Shown here piece after piece: positions 55,889 to 64,000 of a stretch of DNA of 64,000 nucleotides. Each line of letters starts with the position of its first letter. The first letter of the stretch is position 1. The DNA is taken from assembly GCA_018105865.1 (NCBI GenBank), contig CM030845.1:7261890-7325889 (forward strand). Reading direction: 5' to 3'. Below the pieces are notes generated by a model. The model was given only the letters and a program-made list of their open reading frames with translations, did no database searches and had not been told where the DNA came from. The stretch comes from Metaphire vulgaris (taxonomy: Eukaryota > Annelida > Clitellata > Crassiclitellata > Megascolecidae). Both the position numbers and the translations under genes were made by a program.

Positions 55889-56072
55889 CAGTGTTTAATC
55901 TAGGCCGTTTCCGGGGGAAATTGCCCTTCCCCCGGAAATTTCAAATTCCCCCCGGAAATTTTGGAATACTACATGGACTAACAGCGGCCCCTAGCAGAAT
56001 TTCCCTCGGCTTTTTCAGTTCCCTGGCTTTTTCAGTCCCCCCCCGGAGTCCAGGAGTCTAGATTAAACACTG
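55889..56072. mobile_element. hAT-like MITE, CAGTGTTTAATCTAGGCC family
   Basis: 184 bp, ends CAGTGTTTAATCTAGGCC and GAGTCTAGATTAAACACTG, perfect duplications CACCTACG (55881-55888, 56073-56080). Confidence 0.9.
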
Positions 56073-56089
56073 CACCTACGTCTCTGATT

Positions 56090-56855
56090 GCCTATAGACC
56101 GGAGATATAAGCGCTGGAACCCAACGCTCGAACTCGAGTGCGGGACCTATCTTTACCTTTTTATATGGGCCTAAATCTTACACAATACTTGGCTGCGTTT
56201 GTTGTGGGACGCGCCAGGAAGTCTGCCTGTAAGACGAGGAGCTACAACTAAGCAATAAACTTGTAATCGCCGCACTACCTTGCGATTGTGCGCTGTAATC
56301 TATTCGCCAGACGAGTATTTTTGTCTCATGCGATAGGCTCTTGGCTTCACCAACAGCCTTTGAATTTGTCCACCAGAATTCAAAATAGTCTCATGCAACT
56401 CCCCCTCACACAGACTTCACAGCTTTGATACACACTCACGCGAATGCCCTCCGGCGTCGCTTTTCCCTTACTTCTCTTTCCTGCGTTTTATGACATCGAT
56501 GATCGAATACGATTGAAATCGTTGAAAATGCAAGACCAGCTAATTCCTCCAACGGCAGAGAAAATGCATTCCACTTCATTCATTCAGCGAGCGACCGGTT
56601 CTTTGACGGACGTTGTTTCCAATTCTCGGTCGTCTGCGAGCGACGACGAATTTAAAGAGACAAAAAAGCGAAGAAGAAAAGAAAACGCACGACGATGCTA
56701 TTATTATGCGCGTTACGGGAGAGAGACACGTTTGCTTCTTGTGGCACGTATTATGCAACCGATGCGCGCCTCTCGTATATATGGAAAAAAAGGAATAGCA
56801 AGCGACGAATTCAGCCATGCAAAAAATGGATCTGACAACGTGAATTCGTCTGTAC

Positions 56856-56924
<69 letters not shown>

Positions 56925-58100
56925 ACTTTATGTCTCAATATGATCTCAATTTCTCTGTCTGTATCTTTCTGTCCCTCTCAGTATCTATGTCTCTCTTTCT
57001 CTGTCTCTGTATGTTTCTCTCTGTCAGTCAGGCAGTCCGTCCGTCTGTCTGTCTGTCTGTATGTCTGTCTGTCTGTCTGTCTTCGTTCCTTCTTCATCAA
57101 CTGACTATTGGACTCTCAGCAATGAGTCAGTGGGACTATCTCTTCGGTCACATGCATCGTCGACGTTTACCAGTCGGAGAGGGATTGGGGTGGGGGTGGG
57201 GGTGGGGAGGGGTTCAATTTCTTTCGCTTTCGGTCAGATTCCCGCCAATCGACCGATCGGCCAGACGACGGTCGGCTGCAGCACGGGGCAGGCGGCGGCG
57301 GCGGCGGCGGAGGAGAGGAGGAGGAGGACAGCCGCAATGCCCCTGGGTGACTCATCGAAAGACGGACGGCACAACGTGACCGATATTTAACGCAAACACA
57401 TTGTCGGACGACTACAATGCAATGTCGACGACGACGACTACGACGACGACGGGGACAGTCATCCCCTCGAGGGAGAGCTCTTCCCGTCCACGTCCTCGGA
57501 AGACACGAACCGGTCAACCCCGTCTACCGCTCCGCTGCGTCTGATCGTCGCCGCGTCAACCCTTCGCTGACGTCCGGTGAAATCCACGAATCCGGAACGT
57601 CGTGACTTGCCTAATTGATGGATCCAGGATCCGTACGCTCCGGTGTCAGCGCAATGCCACCCACACACCTGAAGACGATTTTAGAATTATTATTATTGCG
57701 TCGCCTCAAGGCACGACCGCCGGACAAAGATAGGGGCGTGGGATCGGGAGAGGGGAGAGGGGGGGCAATGCACTTAATTAAAGCAACTGCGTCGGTCGGG
57801 GCCTGGACGGTTCGAGGAGATTTTCGTGATGACTCAGCAGAAAGCAATGAACACCGATTGATCATGGAAAAGAATGACGTCGTCACGCTATGATTATTTT
57901 CGTACCGGAATATTGGAAAATTAGAGGCCCGCGGGCTATAGATGCAACGTTATCCGTTGTTAGCTCAAACAGCGCTGTACGACTGCGGTCTTTGCTCGGC
58001 AGCGTTCGTTGACAATCTTGCCGTTAGGCGTAACGATTTGGTAAAAAGTATTGCATTTAAACTTACACGACTGCTAAACAATCAAAGGTAGAGGCCATAG
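56090..58100. other. CpG-rich region with microsatellites; no supported gene
   Basis: Holds a CT run (56859-56923), CTGT units (57037-57082), a GGC/GGA purine stretch (57289-57330) and CGA repeats (57425-57450). A 311-codon plus-strand frame at 56444-57379 runs through the CT and CTGT repeats and matches nothing I know. High CpG and GC content makes long chance frames likely. It could contain regulatory DNA or a non-coding exon. Confidence 0.35.
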
Positions 58101-58314
58101 TATTGGCGTAGCCGCGGAGGGGCGGCCCTATTCGGAAGGGGGTCGGTCGTGGGATTCGTGCAAACCGTTGATTAATTTAGTGAGGGGGGGGGTAAATGAG
58201 AAGCTGAGAGTGATTAACAGAACAACGATCTTTTGCTCGCAAAGACTTTGCTAGGCCTATACCAAAATGTAAATGTACCCCACTCCCCATTCCGGAATCC
58301 TGGCCACGCCACTG
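58101..58314. mobile_element. hAT-like MITE, GGCGTAGCC family
   Basis: Left end TATTGGCGTAGCCGCGG (mutated CAGTGGCG), right end GGAATCCTGGCCACGCCACTG, with near-perfect duplications GGCCATAG / GGCCATGG. A similar element is at 58831-59058 (CATTGGCGTAGCCACGG ... GTCCTGGCGACGCCAATA), whose target duplication I could not confirm. Confidence 0.75.
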
Positions 58315-58352
58315 GGCCATGGTCATCCAACGACAAAGATTTGGTAACAGTC

Positions 58353-58353
<1 letters not shown>

Positions 58354-58451
<98 letters not shown>
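58354..58451. repeat. TAA microsatellite, about 98 bp
   Basis: Uninterrupted (TAA)n next to a MITE. Confidence 0.96.
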
Positions 58452-59096
58452 GTTTCACATCTTGGCAGTTTCACCCAATTATATTCATATAGGCCTAGTT
58501 CCTGCACACTATTATTTTATGTTCGATTCTGTTGTTCGCAAATTGCAAGCTGAATATTCAATGGAAATCGAAATAGGACAGAATGGTTGAAACGCCAAGA
58601 AACTTGCGAGTTGCGACTATATATGCAGATTTGAAGATTAGGCAAATGGCTAAGAACTTACTTACTCGTCTGAATTTGTGACTGACGTAGGATTATGCCT
58701 AAATCTTCTAATCCGCGAAATGTTTGGACTTCGAATTTAAAAACTCAAATTAAGTCGCATGAAAACGCGGATTCTTTCTAAACCGCCAAGAATCCGAGTC
58801 GAGAAACCGAGTTCATCCACAGCACTGCAGCATTGGCGTAGCCACGGGGGGCATGGGGGCTGGTCCCCCTATTCTACCTGAGACCGATCTTGGGATTTGC
58901 GCAAAACTGTTGAGAATATTGGGGAGGGGGAGGGGAGATTAGGTAGCATGATCGAAAAGAATATGTGAATGTGTAACGTTTTATGTTCGTCGGAGGTTTC
59001 ACTCGTAAAAACCGATGCCCCCACCCCACCCCATTCCGAAGTCCTGGCGACGCCAATACAGCACCGTTTGCTCTATAAATAAAACGTTTGAATGTC

Positions 59097-59136
<40 letters not shown>

Positions 59137-59137
59137 G
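59097..59137. repeat. GACA tetranucleotide repeat
   Basis: About ten GACA units directly after the 58831-59058 element. The 59138-59860 stretch holds a CAAT run (59200-59218) and an inverted pair GGGCGTCCGGAGG / TCTGCGGACGCCC (59436-59552) and no gene. Confidence 0.9.
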
Positions 59138-59937
59138 TCGAATAATAGGTTTATACACAGAAACGAGTGACGCGAGCTGAAGCATGAACAGGAAAGGCAA
59201 TCAATCAATCAATCAATCGTTTCAAGTGAAGTCGTCTACAAATCAATGTTATGAGCGTGGATAGATTTGCTACGTGTCGAATGAATGCCGTTATGGTTAT
59301 GTGATGAGAGACTACTGTGCCATTCACGTCAAAAACGCATAAAGAAATGCGCACTGGTTCACGTATAGGTCTATATGTCGGATGACTCGGTGACACAGTA
59401 GACCTATGCTAGTTAGCGGTCTGACATGTTCGTGGGCGTCCGGAGGGGGTTCAATGGGTGCAATTGCACCTTCTGGAAAAATTGTGGAGTTATGTCACAA
59501 AACCTTGTTTTGCAGAAATTTGCACCCCCTGGAAAAATTTCTGCGGACGCCCTTGGACGTATTGTTCATAAGATCCGAGGACAAAGCTTTCTGGTTTCTT
59601 ACCCCGTACTCTCACCCAGTCGCCTTCCCTTTGAATGCTTTGCCAAAGACTGGTCTTTAATTAATCTGTTTTTAAAATATATGATTGCCTAATATTTTGC
59701 CTATACAGTGTAGAGCCAAAACGCGCAGAACTTGTTGAAAGGCCTTCGTCATAAGGAATTCATGGGACTCTTTTGCGCCAAGCCTCCACGGATAACTTGA
59801 CAAAAGAAACTGCAATCAATGCATATATATATATGCATATATATATATGCATATATATAATTTATATAGGGGCGTATAGCGACGGGGGTATATCGGTATA
59901 TATACCTCCAAAATCAGTATATATAATAAAGTGCATA

Positions 59938-60220
59938 CAGTGGCGTAGCCAGGATTTTAGGAAGGGTGGTGGTTTGTTTCATGTTTTGACCGTGACCAAC
60001 TTTGGAAAAAAATCATTACAAGCAAAAAACGTTATCACCTCTAATTTTTTAGCTGACAAGCAAAAAAGGTCCTCGCCTCTTACTTAAGTCTTTACCGTCT
60101 ATAGCCAGGGGGTTTGACCCCCAAAGACGAGTCAAAAAATAAAATATGCAAGGAAACTAAAAAAAATTTTCGGCGGCCAAGGGGGGTTTAACCCCCAATC
60201 CCCTCTTGGCTACGCCACTG
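59938..60220. mobile_element. hAT-like MITE, CAGTGGCGTAGCCAGGATTT family, copy 2
   Basis: 283 bp, ends CAGTGGCGTAGCCAGGATTT and CTTGGCTACGCCACTG, imperfect duplications AGTGCATA / AGTACATT. It appears inserted in a further element with ends AGGGGCGTATAGCGACGGGG (59868) and ATTATGGCTACACTCCTG (to 60448). TA and TACA runs follow at 60505-60575. Confidence 0.8.
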
Positions 60221-60503
60221 AGTACATTTAACATATATAATACACATAATGGAATCCTGTTTCTATTAAGCGATTCATGATACACACATATAGCTTATAT
60301 AATATAATATAATATATAACACATATAACATATTATATAAATACATATATAATATATTATATATATATAATAGAATAGATATAATATATGTAACAATATA
60401 TACCTCCTCATTTATACACCCCTTTGAAAAATTATGGCTACACTCCTGTATAATGCTTTGATTACGATTTCTTTTTATACTGTAAATGCATTGATTACGA
60501 TTT

Positions 60504-60549
<46 letters not shown>

Positions 60550-60599
60550 CATACATACATACATACATACATACAGTGTATATATATATACAGCATATA

Positions 60600-62340
60600 T
60601 AAATTAGGTGGTTATTGCGTATTCGGCTCGTCGAATCAATGACTGACATATCCGTTCATAAATGTTTGCAGGCACTTCTAAGCGCAGCCGAGAACCATCC
60701 GTCATCGCCATTGCAATATGCGATAACGGGCAAATATGACGCGCGCGTACAACGACCGCGTTCATTGTGCCGGAGGGCGGCGCACCACGATAGAAAGCGT
60801 TCGCCGAAGACCGTCGGTGACTTTTGCCTGTGGACCTTTCATGTGAAGAACATCGAGTTATATGATGATCGACAAATCAGCCATGTCAGATTTTCTGCAG
60901 CAGGCAATTGGCAGCTGCAGAGCCAGAGAGAGCATTGCTTAAATCGTATGAAACGCCTCGGGACAGGCACGAAACTGGATCGTTTGGCGCAATTACAAAT
61001 TTAAACGAGGTAGGTTAGAATCTTTCCTTTCTGACTATTCCAAGAAAACCTATCAATTTTGCATCAGATGATGAAACTAGAGTGCATACTGTGCGCCTGA
61101 CATAGCCTACTGGCATTAAACACGTATCGAAGTAAAAAAAGGACACTGTTTCGTATCGTTTGCAGTGAAACGTCTTTGGCCTTCGGAAAGTCTGAACTTC
61201 TCTGAAGAGATTAAGCTTAAAAGCGGTTCTCGTCGTAACAGGTTTTAGGATCTACCTGATAATGCAACCGAACACAACTGGCTGGGAAGGAAGACCGCAG
61301 TGGATTTAAGACATTCGGCTTTCTGTTTTAGAGCCATCAGACGACGACAGGAAGAGGTATTCTCGGAGATTCGTGTCTGATCGTTAATACCGTCTTCATT
61401 TGTTCAGAAGAAGAAGAAGAAGAAGAAGAAGAAGAAGGAAGGAGGAGGAGGAGGAGGAGAAGAAGAAGAAGAAGAAGAAGAAGAAGAAGAAGAAGAGGAA
61501 AATGAAACACGAGACATATTCTAGAAATAAACGCCAACGTCGGAAATGCCAGATCGGTCACGGATTTTCTTTCGGATCGAGTTCTCAGCTTAGGGATCGT
61601 TTTGAAACTCGATGTTTTTCTGACCATCGCTTCCTAAAGTGCAGCTCAAAAAGGCGTCAAAATCATACATTTAAATCATCGCAAGTCTTCGGTCCACGTC
61701 AAACCTATTGTAGACGACACCATAAAACACCGATCGGGGTGGGGTGGGGCGGTGGTGGTGGTGGAAAGATCGGCGGGTTAAACGACCGCCGTAAAGACGC
61801 ATAATATGACAAAATGCCCGGCAATAGAACGACACTCGACCTGCAGACATCGTTTCTCCACAATTGCTTAATAGATTCTGACCGAGGGCAGCAAAGGTCC
61901 GGTAGAAAACGCATCAATCACCGGGCATCGATTTGCACAGCGAAAGGCTTTGTAAACGAAACGTCTGACTCGATGCACACACAGGTCACCGAATGGCTTC
62001 CGAAGACTGCGCGTGCGCTGCTGCTCACCCATCCGCCGAAACGTTTGAAACGACGAAGAGAATTAATTTTCAATTAATTCCCTTTAGACGCCATCGAAAC
62101 GAAAACAGAATAATTTCATCTTGGGTTGTCTGCCCAAAGTCGCTGCGCAGTCAGATTCGAACCCGCTACCTTCCGGTTGCGTGAATAGAATCATTAACTC
62201 TACCCTCCGTTACCTTGCCTCACTAGTGGTCATTCTGCATTTTCTACCTCCAGCCGAAGAACTGCCGGGAGAGAAAGCAATCCATCCACAAAGGACCATT
62301 CTAAAATAGAGGGTTAAATGAATAACAGTGTTTTCTAACC
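60600..62340. other. CpG-rich region; no supported gene
   Basis: Unique CpG-rich sequence with open frames of 60-130 codons in several registers, none recognised. A GAA/GGA repeat lies at 61408-61497. The plus-strand frame 60615-61004 is the cleanest but has no domain, no signal and no splice support I can see. Confidence 0.35.
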
Positions 62341-62367
62341 CACTAAGCCACTTAGGCCTAGACCTTG

Positions 62368-62487
62368 TTATAGTAGTAGTAGTAGTAGTAGCAGCAGCAG
62401 CAGCTGTAGTGTTAGTGTTAGTGTTAGTAGTAGTGTTAGTGTTAGTAGTAGTAGTGTTAGTAGTAGTGTTAGTAGTGTTAGTAGTGT

Positions 62488-62561
<74 letters not shown>

Positions 62562-62567
62562 ATGTTA

Positions 62568-62629
<62 letters not shown>
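62368..62629. repeat. Compound TAG / TTAGTG / TAA microsatellite
   Basis: TAG units with GCA and GTTAGTGTTAGT interruptions, then pure TAG, then (TAA)n from about 62567. This gives spurious poly-Val, poly-Thr and poly-Ile frames. Confidence 0.95.
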
Positions 62630-63107
62630 TGCCATTATTAATTTTAGGCACAACGTAATATTTATAATTGCTGCAATCATGCAAGTAGTCAGAATGTATT
62701 CTGAATATTGTACAAATGTTCGTTCTTTACTAGTGCAACAGCCAGTGCAACAGGATTGAGTTTTTGCATGGTTATTACTGTAGCTCAAGGGAGGAGGATA
62801 TCACATAGGCCTAGCGGCCGATCGCTCGCTGTCTTCCTCAGCACGTCGTCTCCCGCAATAGACGAAGTACAGAGTCAGACGACACAGTCCCGTCTAATTA
62901 ATACCCGAGATCGATATGTCTTCGCCGGGTTTAAAATTTGCAATTACAGCGCTTTGGGAGAAAATTCAAAAGAAAAGGGATACTGCCGATCGCGACAGTT
63001 AATGTATCGCATCCGGCTTCAATCTGTCAACTGAAACAATCAGACTGAATTATGACACCAACGCACTAAAAACCGCAAATCATCTTCTACGTCCCCAGTA
63101 ACTCGAG

Positions 63108-63109
<2 letters not shown>

Positions 63110-63165
<56 letters not shown>

Positions 63166-63166
63166 C

Positions 63167-63197
<31 letters not shown>

Positions 63198-63218
63198 GAC
63201 AGAGATAGATGGATAGAG

Positions 63219-63275
<57 letters not shown>

Positions 63276-63530
63276 GACAGAGATAGACAGACAGACACAC
63301 AGACAGGCAGTCAGGCAGAGTCAGGCAGAGAGACAGACAGACAGAGACAGAGACACGCACACCGATAGAAGAGAGAGACAGAAAGAGACATACAGACAGA
63401 CACAGACGGAGACACAGACAGACAGACAGACAGGCAGAGACAGACAGTCAGACAGAGACAGAGAGAGACACGCAGATAGAAGAGAGACAGAAAGAGACAG
63501 ACAGACAGGCCGAGACAGGGTCTGGGTCAT
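63110..63530. repeat. GA / GACA / GATA compound repeat, about 420 bp
   Basis: (GA)n at 63110-63158, then mixed GACA, GAGA and GATA units to 63530. The last stretch, 63531-64000, shows no feature I can support. Confidence 0.93.
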
Positions 63531-64000
63531 CTATAGCATCGTGCAAGAACAGGTCTATGAGAATAAGAACTAACAATAAGAAGCATTCGAATTGCTAATT
63601 AATTAATAATTATTGTCTAGAAAGCGGCAGAGACAGATGCGAATGAAAAAAATTCTTTTGACGCAGCAGTTTTCCCAGTGCGCCAAATTAATGTGCCTTT
63701 GATGATAGCTATAGTTAGCCGACAAATCGGGCGATTCGGCAACAAAAAATCCGCATAATTATTTTTAAAAAATCGTTGCCAGTAATTTCAGCCGGTCGTC
63801 GTCGCTGGTTCTAAATTCTAATTCTAAGTTCTAAATGTGAATGTTCGAGAGAAATGTTCTGCTCAAAACTGTTTTAGTCAAAGAACTTGCCATTTCAGTG
63901 CATTCCTAAACAACATTCACTCTAATATTAAGCATATACTATAATCGTTGCATTGTTTGCTGGATTCTGGATGACATTAACAGAAGCAGGCTTTCATCAT

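Noticed and set aside
56444..57379. 311-codon plus-strand reading frame
   Set aside because: Its length depends on CT and CTGT microsatellites and GGC/GGA repeats; the first 130 codons match no family I know, and the region is CpG/GC-rich, where stops are rare by chance.
60615..61004. 129-codon plus-strand frame
   Set aside because: No recognisable domain, no low-stop contrast with other frames, and no paired exon. Left as unclassified CpG-rich sequence.
62210..62788. 192-codon frame with poly-Ile and poly-Thr
   Set aside because: Runs entirely through the TAG/TAA compound microsatellite.
63110..63530. CRISPR-like or tandem array
   Set aside because: Simple GACA/GATA/GAGA repeats with no unique spacers, in a eukaryotic genome.

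Overview
The window is animal (metazoan) nuclear DNA: many short exons with GT-AG introns, long AT-rich introns, dense microsatellites, tRNA-derived SINEs, a LINE fragment and many small DNA transposons. The sequence names no species. The domain layout of the main gene and the frequent palindrome TAGGCCTA fit a marine invertebrate, possibly a deuterostome such as an echinoderm, but this is a guess.

One protein-coding gene can be supported. It runs on the minus strand from a start codon at 41480 to a stop at 2757-2759. It is a complete type IIa (LAR/PTPRF-PTPRD-PTPRS family) receptor protein tyrosine phosphatase. I could follow 34 coding exons whose splice phases all agree: signal peptide, 3 immunoglobulin domains, 9 fibronectin III domains, a membrane-proximal region, one transmembrane helix, the catalytic phosphatase domain D1 and the membrane-distal domain D2. 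The joined product would be about 2002 residues, provided the one damaged exon (9543-9616, part of D1) has its family length of 99 nt. As written that exon is 74 nt and breaks the frame, inside a diverged tandem duplication.

Layout: 1-2756 is 3' flank with four small transposons; 2757-11147 encodes the cytoplasmic part; 11638-11804 the transmembrane exon; 12539-30604 the membrane-proximal region, fibronectin domains and Ig2-Ig3; 36769-37074 Ig1; 41414-41513 the signal-peptide exon with two tiny upstream ORFs. From 41514 to 64000 I find no convincing coding exon. That part holds microsatellites, MITEs, a SINE and, from about 48.6 kb, CpG-rich DNA that may contain the promoter.

Other structure: at least a dozen hAT-like MITEs with perfect 8-bp target duplications, several nested; a 1400-bp hAT deletion derivative with a transposase remnant; a 175-bp TA-flanked MITE in two copies; a long intronic fold-back; an exact 108-bp tandem duplication; and a sharp compositional contrast (CpG and TAGGCCTA) between the gene body and both flanks. 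I saw no sign of a wholly new gene system. The most unusual items are the damaged D1 exon, a D2 domain that keeps the WPD aspartate but not the KNRY tyrosine, a GC-AG intron, and the compositional boundary.
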